Part shown: positions 35,761 to 47,600 of the stretch, piece by piece
How positions within the stretch are numbered: the stretch's first letter is position 1
Layout: each line of letters starts with the position of its first letter
NCBI RefSeq assembly: GCF_052324685.1
Contig: NC_135214.1
Span: 28,678,706 to 28,742,705 of the forward strand
Origin: Brachyhypopomus gauderio
Taxonomy: Eukaryota; Chordata; Actinopteri; Gymnotiformes; Hypopomidae
Direction: 5' to 3'
DNA: 64,000 nt
The notes under the pieces: model-generated
The model's input: only the letters and a program-made list of their open reading frames with translations
The model's database searches: none
Told to the model about the DNA's origin: nothing
Made by a program: the position numbers and the translations under genes

Positions 35761-37077
35761 TCGGACGGCCCTCGCCGAAGTCAGCAGCCGAGCCGTTACC
35801 TCCTCACTGAGCAGATGAGCTGTTGGTTTCTGCGCCGCATTATTATTCGAAGTTCTTTCGTCCTGTCAGTACAGATGAATGAGGCGCAAATAGAACTTGA
35901 TCACCAGGTTACCCATCAGTGTTCAGGACCGTATTGCTCCTGACGTATCAAAAAGAAGATGTTGGAGACATTCTCGGGCACTGTAGCATAAACATGAAGG
36001 ATGGCATAAATATAAGAACAAGTTTCAGCGATGGATTGTGAGATAGCCACAGGTTGCAAACGGGCCCCAAGGCTTCAGTAACAAGTTCTAGAGAATGCGA
36101 GTCTCTCCTGAGGATGTGCTGGTGTGAAGTGAGTTGGCGTAAAGTAGGCAGGCCCTGCAGTGCTCCCCCGAAGAGACAACAGGGTCAGCGCGAACCGGCG
36201 GAGCTGCTGACCGTCGTGGGTCTCCCGCGTCTCAGGCACGTACAGATCCAGACAAGTCCAAAGCTATGACAAACAAACAAGAAAAGAAAACTTTTGAAAT
36301 GTAAAAAAAAAAAACCTGCCACAACAATTGCTGGTTTTTTTTTCTTTTCTTTTCTATGAAATGTTTAATAATTCAACCTGGAATTGCCTCGTTGAAAAAT
36401 AATTGCAGGTGCTGCTTTGGCAAACCTTGACTTTGTGAAAAGTTAATGTGGAGTGCCGGTGCTCTCTCAGTGGGGCTGCCTCCTCTTCAGTGTTGACTGG
36501 GTAATCACCTGCAGCTCCAGCTGTTGACATAAGCCCAGGGTTCAGGACTGTGTGCTGGACGGATGTCTCAGGCCACTGTGTGCAGGCTCCGCGGCCCCGG
36601 GCCCTCTCACGGTTCCCCTGGCCAGCGTGGCGGGCCGAAGGCTGCCTCACGGGGGTGATTTGGGGCCAACCCCCGAGCCAGGTGGGGGGGTTGTCTCCGA
36701 CCCACACAGGCACAAACGACACGGCCCTTCAGGCTTTTTCTAACAGAAATTACATTTAATGTCCCGAACGGCGCAGCGCCCGACCAGCGGCGCCCGGCGG
36801 GAACGCTGTTTCTCCCCTTGCTTTGCACATTTCATCATATTCTCATAAATCCAATATGTGCCAATATTGTGGCGTTGTTCTTTGTGACACGTGCATGAGA
36901 ACTTCCTCGTCCCCCACGCCACATGCACACACAAGTCTCCGCCGGGGGTGACGGTCCTTAAAGCAGGAAGCCCCAGCCATGCGATGATTCTGAAGCACCT
37001 GCGGTGTTCTCATCAGCCTGGGAAGACTTCTGTCACAACGTCTGATGGAAACTCGGTGTACGCATGCAGCCTTCTTC

Positions 37078-37081
<4 letters not shown>

Positions 37082-37129
<48 letters not shown>

Positions 37130-37142
37130 GTCTCTGTCTCTA
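37082..37142. repeat. CT microsatellite
   Basis: CT run ending in CTGTCTCTGTCTC variants. Confidence 0.95.
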
Positions 37143-38987
37143 ATAAATTTTGCTACACAGTTTCCTGATTGTTTACCCAGGGTCCTGTTCTGTCAGATAT
37201 GACGAGACGAGCCCGCCAAAGATTCTTACCTTCCCCAAAGCCGACAGCTGTTTGAGGGAAATAATAGCACTAAGGTCTTTGAAGGACACTCCGCCAGTCG
37301 CCATATCAAGTCAGCACTCCATCAGGCGTCGTCATGGCGCTGCAACCCTGCCTTTTGTTCCACCAACGTCCTCAACGTTGCCGTCTAGGCCCTCACCAAA
37401 TCTCTGTCTCACTTTCAGCTCTCCAACATCTCGTTCATTTCTCCGTTCACCTCCGTCCAGGAGTTTTGTGGTACCGAGGCACAGTCCTGCGATGCGTCAT
37501 GCCGTCATTATAACAGAACCTTCATAAAGAACCACACGTGTCGTTAAGGAGCTGCATGTAACAATAGACCTGATGATACATTGTGGCAGGATGTCTTTGA
37601 GTGCCCCAGAACAAAGCAGTGTTGCATTTGTCCAGACCTACGATAGCCCTGCTGGTGTACGATTAATATAGGCTGCCATTACTTGTCAAGGGCATCTGTG
37701 AAAAGGTTAAGCTAATTCAGATTGTTGCCATGTCTCCATTAGGAAGCCACAGAAAGGTGTTAATTCGTTGTTTTTCAGCCCTGCTACCATTTAAGGTGTT
37801 GCATAGTTTTGATTTCAAAGGGCATAAAAATCAAAAACAACACCGGCTGTTACCAAGGTAATGGTCCGAGATCTCGGTTTGACCATTCTAGTGTAATTTT
37901 TGTCTCACAGCATCTATATTAGAAAAACATGTGCACGGTCTCTACTATTGTTGAAGCAGATGCAACCATAAACAAGAGCCCGATCGTTTCGCTGCTGGCG
38001 AGCACAAACTCGGCGCCGCCTGTGGTGGGCGCCGTGGACCATTTGTCCCAGTGCCCAGTGGCAGTTTGAGGCGAGTGGGCCCAGCAGAGACTCTGCTCGA
38101 CTGTTGGGTCTTCAAGCCGGCATCGCCAGCCTGGAGGGTCACTCCGGACCCTCTCTGTCTCAGTGACAGCTTCTCTTTATCATCTCGGGCCCTGGCCGCC
38201 TCGCGGGTCCGGCCGGCTGGCCCGCCGTCGGGGGCTGCAGACGGACGGCTCTCCGGCCCAGTGCCGGCTTTGCCTCTGACGTTTTGGAGAAGAAACAAAA
38301 TATAGCCAAGCAGTGTGTCCCGAACTGCAGCTAATGGCTTCATCTCCCTCTCTGCTTAATGAAAATGCAGATAAAGGAACGTTTACCATTTAATGGAAGA
38401 GCTCATTTTGAAGAATAGCATACTTGGACTCCAGCACAACCATGGGAGATGTTTGTCACTTTACCTTTTGATTTCAAAAGAATTTCTGCGTCTGTGTGAT
38501 TGGGGATGTGGTAACTATCAATTTATTTGTCAGGAGGAGGGAGAAAAATCAAAGAAAATGGCTAAATACATGCTTCTCTCCACCAGAAATGCCACTCAGC
38601 CACTAAGCTTAGTTTGATTTTTGGTGGAGTAAAACACAGTTGACATTTTTACCCAGAGTCTGCTTGTCAGACCTGAGATCTCAGTGCAGGTGGATTATTG
38701 CCCGTAGCCTGAGACCTGGTGTGGGAAGCTGGTGCCCATCAGTCACGTGTGTGAATGTAGGTGTACGGTGGTGCGTGTGCCTTCAAGTATGCCGTGCATC
38801 CATGCCATGTCCTTCTATCCGCTGGGTATAATCAGCGAAAAAGGGCTTTTAGCAGAAGCGTGCTATTAGCACCAGACTGGTTTCTTCACAGGCTAATAAA
38901 GACCCAAATGGATTGGGACCGTTAAATCACTCTGATTTACTCCAGTCTCCTGTTTTGCACAGCGTGACTCTGCAGGTGTAGAGGTAG

Positions 38988-38989
<2 letters not shown>

Positions 38990-39072
<83 letters not shown>

Positions 39073-39101
39073 TGGCCTACTTCCAAAGCAAGCACCAAAC
39101 T

Positions 39102-39170
<69 letters not shown>
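38990..39170. repeat. Compound GT and CT microsatellite
   Basis: GT run 38990-39071, then about 31 bp of unique sequence, then CT run 39103-39170. The open frames here are artefacts. Confidence 0.95.
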
Positions 39171-39172
<2 letters not shown>

Positions 39173-39666
39173 TGTCACCATCACTGATGCTTTTATGTCT
39201 GTGTAGGAGAGTCTGAATGGTGCAGAGCGTGTACTTAAGAGGACCCTGTGCTGAGAAATGTGAACCTCGGTCCATGGACACAGCGTTGTCCTTCCACAAA
39301 TCTCAACACCAAATTCCCCAGTGCACTCGATGCCTGTCCTGCGTCAAGTTAGCGCATTCGTAAAGCAGCAGTGTATTTAATCAACTTTTTCTCCCGAGCC
39401 GAAATGACTCTCATCGCCATTGAATATCATTGCTTTTTGGCTGTCAACTCAGGTGGGATTACGCGCTGAGTTATGAGTGGTATTTATTTAAAACACCGAA
39501 GCCTTCAGCTAACGATGTCTTTTTTTTAGGCGCCGTATCCTTACTGTGCTCATTATCTTTCTTAGTAATGGAGGCCTGGTTACGTAAGTGAGGCTGTGTG
39601 TGTGAAAAACGGAACAGGTGGCTTAAGCTCTGCTGTGACTTTCTTTCTTGTGCCACCTCCCCACAG

Positions 39667-39728
39667 TGTGTGCGCTAGCCAGATCCTCCACCGAGAGGTT
39701 CCAGTTGGTCAGGAAACAATTAGAAGAG
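39667..39728 (+). CDS. Candidate penultimate exon of the ccser1-like gene
   Basis: A strong acceptor (long pyrimidine tract ending CCTCCCCACAG) precedes a frame reading CALARSSTERFQLVRKQLEE. It ends at GAG|GTTCCA, a weak donor, leaving phase 0 to match the final exon at 39842. The implied intron is 113 bp. The peptide is charged and helix-like, as in a coiled coil. Acceptor and phase support it; the donor argues against it. Confidence 0.35.
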
Positions 39729-39841
39729 GTTCCAGGAGCCCGAGCAAGCTTTGTCGAAGCGTTTGTCGAGTTAAGCGGTCTAATTTGTCCTTCTCTTCCC
39801 TTTTCTCCCACCCCTTTGTTTTGCTCTCCTTCCCCCAACAG

Positions 39842-40297
39842 GCCGTCCATCCGATCCGGGCCGGCAGCCTCCCACGGGAGCGTCGGCAGGGACGTTCGCA
39901 CGCCGCCGAGCCCCTAGCGGGATCCCACGAGCCGGCACCCGGACCGCGGAGGGCCGAGACCACGCCCACGCCGCCGCCATTGCCCTCGGAATCTGCCGCG
40001 CCCCGCAAACCCGAGCACCCGGTCCCGTCGCAGATCCCCCGCGCGGTGGCCGGCAGCACCTCCAGCTTGCCCAGCAGGGGCAGCCCGTCCCGAAGCCTCT
40101 CCTCGGACAGCGAGAGGGGGCCGGGCGTGCGCAGTGACAGGGGCCCCCTGCCCCGCCCCCCCTCCTCCTTCGCCGGGCGCCTGGGCCAGCCGCCCCGAGG
40201 GCCCCTGTCCCTGCACATGTACAGCCGCAAGAACGTCTTCCTCCAGCACTCGCTCCACACCGCCGAGCTGCAGGCGCTCGCCCAGCAGGACGGCTAA
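39842..40297 (+). CDS. Last coding exon, probably CCSER1 (coiled-coil serine-rich protein 1)
   Basis: An excellent acceptor (over 40 pyrimidine-rich bases ending CCCAACAG) is followed by 151 codons and TAA. The first two thirds is low-complexity: proline-, serine- and arginine-rich, including SSLPSRGSPSRSLSSDSERG. It then becomes ordered, with SRKNVFLQHSLHTAELQALA followed by QQDG at the C-terminus. That tail resembles the end of CCSER1 (FAM190A) as I remember it, and CCSER1 lies directly upstream of GRID2 in the same orientation on human 4q22, as here. CCSER1 is a poorly understood serine-rich protein implicated in mitosis. Earlier exons should lie to the left but were not secured. CCSER2 is less likely, because it pairs with GRID1 on human 10q23. 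The exon is unusually GC-rich compared with its flanks. Confidence 0.6.
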   Translation, partial: AVHPIRAGSLPRERRQGRSHAAEPLAGSHEPAPGPRRAETTPTPPPLPSESAAPRKPEHPVPSQIPRAVAGSTSSLPSRGSPSRSLSSDSERGPGVRSDRGPLPRPPSSFAGRLGQPPRGPLSLHMYSRKNVFLQHSLHTAELQALAQQDG

Positions 40298-40331
<34 letters not shown>

Positions 40332-40740
40332 GCCATACGCACCCGCCGCACACTCCTACTCAAAGACTTGTGCACTCTTCATCATCCCCTCTGCCTCGCA
40401 GCACACAGACTTTAGCTATTTGAGTCTGTACAGTTCCACCGCCTCACACACTCCAGCTCATTCCTCCCTTTGGCTTCCGCCGCCTGTTCCAGCAGTAAGT
40501 CGACGCGGAGCTCCTCCTTGTGCTTTTGGGCCTCCTCGAGCAGGGCTCATTAGCGCCGGTGTGTCTCAGCACACACACACACACAAAACGCTCTACACAC
40601 CGCCGCCGAAGACACCCCGTGCTGTCGACCGGCTTGCGCTGCTCGAGTGCTGACCTGGGAGAACTCTTCCAGTGGTGTGAGCGCCTTGCTCAAACCACAC
40701 AGAATGTTTTGTCGTACTTTTTCTTCTTTTGATCTGTGCA

Positions 40741-40742
40741 GC

Positions 40743-40776
<34 letters not shown>

Positions 40777-40780
40777 CGCA
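40741..40780. repeat. GT-GC alternating repeat
   Basis: GT run followed by GCGCGCGCGC, an alternating purine-pyrimidine tract inside the putative 3' UTR. Confidence 0.9.
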
Positions 40781-42677
40781 TCTGTTTCGGTTCTGCGTTG
40801 CCACAGTCACTTCCACCAGTGGTCACGGTAAACAAGTTAAGAGCGATCCTCTTCGACATCCAACAAAGATGTCGGCGTTGCCTTCTTCAATGAAGTGGGG
40901 TTGTGAGTACTGAAAGTTTGATTACTGCTACACTTGAAGGCTGCACCCATGGTCCTTACATGCGGTGCAGATGAACTTAGACTGACATGGTTGGGCTTAA
41001 GGAGTATGTGAGTGGTATGTGCGCTTCTGTACATCGTCTTCAACGGTACTCACCAGCACCAACAAACATCACACTCAAGGATCACACACCTACAGCCAAA
41101 ACGGATCCTCCGTCAGTGTGAGGGGGTTCAGACTCTGTTCGTTGGGAGAACACCTCCCTCCCACACCACCCTTAGGGAATGTAACTCATTGACCTTTACA
41201 AAGTGCATGCTGTTGTCTGTATTTTCGTTTGGTTTTAAGGCTAAGAACAGAAATCAAACTCTGCCTTTTTGTACAGTGACCGTGATTAAAAGGCTTCAAC
41301 GGTGTTTTAACAGAACACAGTGGCAGAAACGGCCTATAGTGATCACTACTGCCTTGTGTCTAAATGACCTCCGGGTGAGGTAGCTTTACTCACAACTGTA
41401 GGAGAAATAGGAGTTCTGACTGTATGTCTCCTAACCCAGGAATAAGCCACATTCTTACAGTTACATGAGATAAAGCACACCATCCGTCTGCTCAAAAAAG
41501 ATGCAGCTACAAACTTGGGAATTTAAGATATCTGTAAAAAAAAAAAAAAGTAAAAAAAAAACAATCAAATAGATCTAATTTATTAGGAAATGTCGATAAC
41601 TTGAATATATGTGAAACTGCCATGGACAGCCTCTTATGCATATGTCTGCACTCTCTATGGAGGGTTCTCAGGGAGGCTTGGGCACTCTGATTGATTCTGC
41701 CAGAATAGCTTTGCTCTGGCTTTGAGAATCAGCGGAACGAGCAAGGACTGTTGGAGGGGAAGGAAACCCTGAAGAAACCCGGCCCCATCCATCCAGCAGG
41801 TCTCCTCCCTGAGGCCCGCTGCTCCACTTTGAGCGCTCTGCTGGGAGCGCGGGCGCACTCTCCTTTCCAGGCCTCGTTCCGCAGCTCTGCCTGATCGGGT
41901 CCGGCCGGAGAGAGAGAGAGAGAGAGGGAGAGAGAGAGATAGATAGTCGCTATCGCGGTCTCACCATCCCCACGCTGCTCCATCACCATCATTCCTGGGC
42001 GAAACTGGAGCATGTGTTTAACGTGCTTTAAGAACGACCTTGCGAGATGTTCCACGGCGATCCTGCCCGGCCCGCCGATGACGAGGCGCCGTTCCCTCTG
42101 CCTTTGGGTCCAGCTGGGCTGCCCGGCTCTGTCCGGTGACGGTGTAAAAACTGCACAGTGGGCCTCGTGTGCATTCCTCTTGCGCTGCCATTATCATATG
42201 AACCTTTCCTTTACGTGAAATGCCACGATGGTGTAAGGACACGCCCTCAGAGCCCCGACAACAATGCCACAGGACTCGCGCGGGTCATGGGGAGCTTTAT
42301 AAGACCATTGAGGTGACGAATATCGGAACGGACCCTCTCTAAGTTATCTATTTATTTCATGCCTTATTTATGTGCGTTATTGTGTGTTACATCAGTGGAA
42401 GGTCTTATTTTGTATGTGAATTTTTGCAATCAGTGTCCTCATAATGGATGCTTGTGACATACTGGCATGACTATGTGCGCCATCTTGAAAAACTACCTGT
42501 AAATGATGTAAATGATGTATTTTCCAAAGTACAGGATTCAAATAATGGCACTTTGAATAAGTGGTTTTAAAACATGATCAAAATGCTGAAAGTTTAATAG
42601 AATATATTCCTGTACCTTTTCTCTTAGTGGTTTTCACAATAACTGTATGATTTTCACTGAATGTAACTCTTACTCTC

Positions 42678-42683
42678 ATTAAA
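42678..42683 (+). terminator. Polyadenylation signal ATTAAA
   Basis: Common variant hexamer at the end of an AU-rich stretch, about 2.4 kb after the ccser1-like stop codon. It marks the probable mRNA 3' end. Confidence 0.4.
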
Positions 42684-44589
42684 GAAACATGAAGATGCCG
42701 AGGAGGATTTGCCCTGTTTGATCAGTGGGCTCAACCTGAGTTCACTTGGCCATTGAGATGTTTTTATTTATTCGATATTATTTTTTGATATATATAAACT
42801 GATTGAGGTGCTAAAAACGGTGTGAGGTGGCTGGTGTGTGGTGCTTCACTGCCCTTAGGTAACGCAAGTGCTGTGGATGCAAGTTCAGCTCTCTTAGCAT
42901 CTTTCAGCTGCCTCCAGCTCTCATTGCACTTCCTTCCAAACAAACCTGACGAGAACCAGAGAGGAAATCTAAGCTGTTTCACTCCGTGCCTTGCAGACCT
43001 CCACACTGGATCTTTTTGCTGGATTGCAGCTGCACCTCCACTGGCTCTGGGAATATGGTTGTTAGCCTTCTTAAAATGTCTCCTGGAAACCGTTTATTGC
43101 GTTGCCAGTCATTTATTGCATCAGACTTTAGGGCTCAGAGGCTTGAGTGAACCACAACGGTTTCCCTCCTCAGTAGACCCCCCCCCCCCATACCCCCACC
43201 CCTCCCACACGCCGCCACCCCCCCCCCCCCCTCCGATTCTGCAGGTTTGTGCTCGGGCTCCTTGGCCCAAATTGAACTAGCCTGGTTTCACAGTTCACAA
43301 CTCTCCTCTCTTATTCATCCTTTTAACAAGTTTTCCGACAAAAAGGAGGCCAGCTCTGGACCTGAGAGTCTGTGCTGAGAGTCGGCACTGTGCTGACGCT
43401 CTGGGGAACGGGCGCCATGGAAGGACGGCTGGACCCACTGCAGCCCGGGCCCAGTTGGCACGGAGGCGGCGGCTAAGCTGACTTTGAAATACAGATGTGT
43501 CGGAGAGGTTTGATTGATTTCATTGATTTATTCATTTATGAGAAACGTGACAATGGTGCATCCCTGTGAAACTGTGTTGGGCATGTGTGCCTTCAGCATG
43601 AAAATGAAATATTTTGCATTTTTATTTTGGCAGGAATGATTTGCTGTGGTGTCTTCTCCCAGAAACCATTACTAACTAATCCCGCCTGCAGAGGGGGTTT
43701 CTCCTGTTATCTGTCCTTCTATCTCTGTTTCCCTGAGACATGAATTAGTTCAGCTCAATGTGACGACACGGGGATCATGTCGAGAAATGAGCACCTTAAT
43801 CAGTAAGAAACAATGGGGACCAGGGATTTTTTGTCTATCAAACGTCTCTAGTTATATTTTCAGTTATTAGAGTCTTTCCTTGGTTTCTGCTTGAACAGTC
43901 TAGAATAGATTATAGTCTTGAACAGACTGATCACTTAGCATAATAAACTTCAGCAATGGAAATCGCATCAAATCAACAGGCAACATTATCACTAACCAGC
44001 ACCACTGAACTAATTTACCACACAACGGAGCTTATGTTTAAATCCTTTAAATCCATGTTATCAATGAGTTTTGTGTGCTGGCAAGCACGAGCAGTCGGTG
44101 TAGTAACATTAAGAGAAACCCACCTTGTGTGATGAACTGTAAGCTCTGGGGAAGGTCATAGTGAGATAGTAGTTCGGGCGTGTTGCTTACTGAAACCTAC
44201 TGAGAGGAGTCTCTCCCTGTGGGGCCTGCTGAGATGTTCCCTGCTCTAACCTCAACCAGACATTGTGCAGTTCAGGCCCCTATAGGGATGAAGAGGTGGA
44301 AGAGTTGCTAGATTTCCCAATGAGGGAATCCTCCTTTTTCCATTACTAGTAACGGAGTGACGAAGACGAGAAGAATTCACTTCTCTGCACTCTTCCACAG
44401 CAACAGCTTAACCTCGATACAAACGTGTATCAGTTTTTCAATCAACATCTCGGCCAATTATCACCTGCACTGTCATATACCCAGATATGTTGATGGCTTG
44501 GGTTGGCATTTGGTTGGCTCTTCGTTTATGCACAGCTAAGAAGAAAACAAGCAGCAGCAGGTTTTGTGTTGATGGCTATCAAAAGGGCA

Positions 44590-44590
<1 letters not shown>

Positions 44591-44647
<57 letters not shown>
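44591..44647. repeat. CT microsatellite
   Basis: Uninterrupted CT run of about 57 bp, followed by CCTGTCCTGTCCTGTCC. Confidence 0.95.
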
Positions 44648-44649
<2 letters not shown>

Positions 44650-47600
44650 GTCCTGTCCTGTCCCTCAGAGACACTGTTCCACAGAGCTTAAGGCCTCTGC
44701 CACCTCCTCTTATCTAATATCGTTATCTCTCCGCTTCACATCCAAACAGCCCTCCGCGGTAGCAAAACAAAAGCAGGGTGCCACTAATGGTAAATGCATT
44801 TAGTTGTCATTCCTCTTGCGTGGGAGAGGAAGAAGGAAAATGTGATAGACCGAGGGTCTCCATTATTGCAGGCTTCTTCCACGGCCGCTAATGCATGTGG
44901 ATGAAGGCCTGGTGTTTCGTATTAACATGTTTTGATGGCCTGTTGTGTAAACTGGAAATGGAATCTATGCAAGGAGCTACCAGACTCCAGGCAGCCACAC
45001 ATCCATCTTTACTCTGTCACAGAAGGATAACAGGGATTCAGAGTCCCATTACACTTAGTAACAATTAGCAGGTCACAGTAAGAGAAAGAAGTCATTGTCA
45101 TCTCTTTCGTTCATTCACACTCTTTCATGCTGTCTCTCATGCTCACACATCTCTGTATCTCTCACACACACTCACACACACACACTGGCCCTACTGTTTC
45201 TCAGCTAAACGTTCCAGGGCATTGTTATTGTAAGTCAAGACTTACTCAAAAATTCTGATGTTGCATAACAGGACATCCACGCTACATCAGAGTTGGGTTA
45301 ACTTCAGATAACTTTCAGTGCTATTTACAAGAATACCTTTCAGCAAAGGTACATGCTAATGTAAATTACAGTAGTTCACACCAACAGAAATGGCATTCAT
45401 TACCATCTTCAATGAGAGGCCAGCAATGGTGTCCTCTAGGCATGAAGCTGTCTGGCTAGCTCTCTCGTTCACATCAAGGACTCATAAAAACCAGTGCCTG
45501 CAGCAGTGCAGGAACAATGAGGTATAAACATCCCTAACACCTGCAAAACTGCATTACATTTTACACAAATCCTCAGGCCCTTGGCTGGTTTAATGGAGCC
45601 GTAATAGATGCTGGCCGATAAAGGCCTCGCCAGGCGGAGCACATCGCGGACACTTGGCTGCCCATATCAATTCGGGGGTAATGCCCTCTGATGCTGTGAC
45701 GCTCCATGGCCAGTTTCAGCGTTCTTACCCAGCTTCAAACCCCCCCACCTCGACAAGGCAAAGTCATTGGGGGGTGGGGGTCGCATTGCCACCTCAGTTG
45801 CACTGTGCCGAAGGACAGCCATGCATCGGAGTGATAGTGGCGACCCGCCGATCGTGCAGCTGCGGTAAAAGCCGAGCCGCTCCGACAGCGCCGCTGAAGC
45901 AGTGTCAACGAAGCCTGCGCTCACTTCCTGCCCGCTTCAATTAACTTCCTGCTGCTATTCATTTCCTCCAAGTAGCGTCCTTAACCTTCCCTAAACTTGT
46001 TTTCCTCCATTAGCCGAGCAAACAAAATCTCTCTCTCTCCCCTGTGTCCGTTTCATCTCCATCTCTCTTTTTCTCACTATCTTCCAATTGCATAATATAA
46101 CTGAATGGCGGAGAGATTCCACAGTCTTGGAACGTACACCGTCTGCGTCTCCCGATCTCTCCCTCGATGGGCCTTTCGTCCATGCAAATGGCTCTTATCA
46201 ACACCGCGGTTTCTATTGCTTCCATCCATCCATCCCCAGACACTTCACTTCATTTCAACTCACTTCTTTTTGTGTTTTCAGGATCAGTCAGCCAGAAAAC
46301 CAATTAGTCAGTGTCCGTTTATCACCCGAGTGAAAGTGAGCCGTACGGAGCCTGGCCGTGTTACAGCCGTGGCGCCCGAGCCGCTGGCTGACTCTCACGT
46401 GTGCCCCGGTACTCCCCTCCTGTGTTTCTGGAGTCAGAAGCTCACGTTTGTTTCGATTACACGCTCCAGCTCCACCGCCTCCCCGCGAAGCATCCCGAAA
46501 AAAACCCAATGCAGAGAGCGGCGTTGTACGTTTGCAAAAATGCCGCTGAAATTCTCCGACATTTAAATATATGACCCAATGAACCCCCCCCTGCTCAATC
46601 CCACTCCCCGAGCACTTTGTTAACCTGCTGAAAGCAGAGCAGAGAGAGGCATGGTGGCAACACACAATGCAAGAACAAATTGAGAGCAAACAGCTCAGCG
46701 AAAACTGCCAGGCTGCACACTGCCATCAGCAGAGGATTGATGGGGTTATGTACTCTGCGGCAGAATTCCCCATCATTCTCATGAATGAAATCAAAATTGG
46801 ACCAGGGATAAATGCAACTTTCTCTTTCCTCTGCTGTTCTAAGATCTGAGAAATAGTCTCCTTTGTGCACGTGTAAATAAGCTCCTTCACACACTTGTAG
46901 TTGGCTCGAGGAATATTGGGGGGGGGGGGGTTAGGATGGGCTGGTTCAGTGAGTGGAGAGCCTCTCTGTACCTATTCTATGCAACAGAGCCTGCCTCTCC
47001 ACATGCGGAGATGAGTTCCACCTCCCCTTAAGAGACCAGGCTCGCACAGTTCTCCATATCTGCCAAGACATGCCTTCAGGCAACACCAGCAACTCTAGCA
47101 TGTCACCCACATGCAAGGTGCTCCATTAATCATGCAGAGGAAGCTGGGGAGTGAAGGGCAGAGGAACGCCCCCGTTAGCCCCTCCAGCCTGCAGCCGGGC
47201 AGACCCAGCGGGGGACGCCCCTGCCACAGAGGGCCACGTTCTGCCCTGCCTCAGCGTTTCACCATCAGTTGGTGCCCTTGGAAAATTAGAGCAAACTTCA
47301 TTGCACATGATTGGTTCAACGAGGGGTTGAGGACATCAGCAGCAGTTGGTTATGGCATCGGAGACGCGACCGAAAACTTTGAAAATGTACCTGCTCTTGA
47401 CTGAAGAGGAGGCAACATGCTTCTCGGGCACCCACTTCGCAGTGAGGTGCGTAAGCGTGCGTTTGTGCATGCGTCTGTGGTTTTATGGCACGGGCCCAGT
47501 TTCACCCCCCCTCTGTATGTGAGAACAGAGCGTGATTGATTCTGAGAGCGTCCGATTCCCAGAGGCAGAACTGAAAATAACCTGCAGCTCATACATATGC

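Larger units (their letters stand above)
26501..39666. other. Non-coding DNA, presumed introns of the ccser1-like gene
   Basis: No gene is confidently recognised. Contents: a candidate 35-bp exon (26934-26968), an AT microsatellite (27329-27385), CCT-rich sequence (27699-27812), a poly(T) run (about 31000-31050), a tRNA-like SINE pair (32855-33240), GC-rich blocks (34215-34340, 35320-35760, 36540-36800, 37970-38290), CT repeats (37082-37142) and a GT+CT compound repeat (38990-39170). Confidence 0.45.
40298..42705 (+). other. 3' UTR of the ccser1-like gene
   Basis: A CA run directly follows the stop (40299-40329). The region continues without coding potential, with AU-rich stretches near 42350-42420 (TATTTATTT, TTATTTATG), to an ATTAAA polyadenylation signal at 42678-42683. 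Cleavage would fall near 42700. The 3' end is inferred from this signal. Confidence 0.45.

Noticed and set aside
36354-36828. Overlapping frames on both strands near 36.4-36.8 kb
   Set aside because: High-GC by-products; no splice sites or homology that I recognise.
38937-39299. Frames over the GT+CT compound repeat
   Set aside because: Pure dinucleotide artefacts with no flanking homology.
39709-40375. Minus-strand frames of 153-183 codons opposite the ccser1-like exon
   Set aside because: Shadows of the GC-rich coding exon on the other strand; they include CA-repeat translation at one end.
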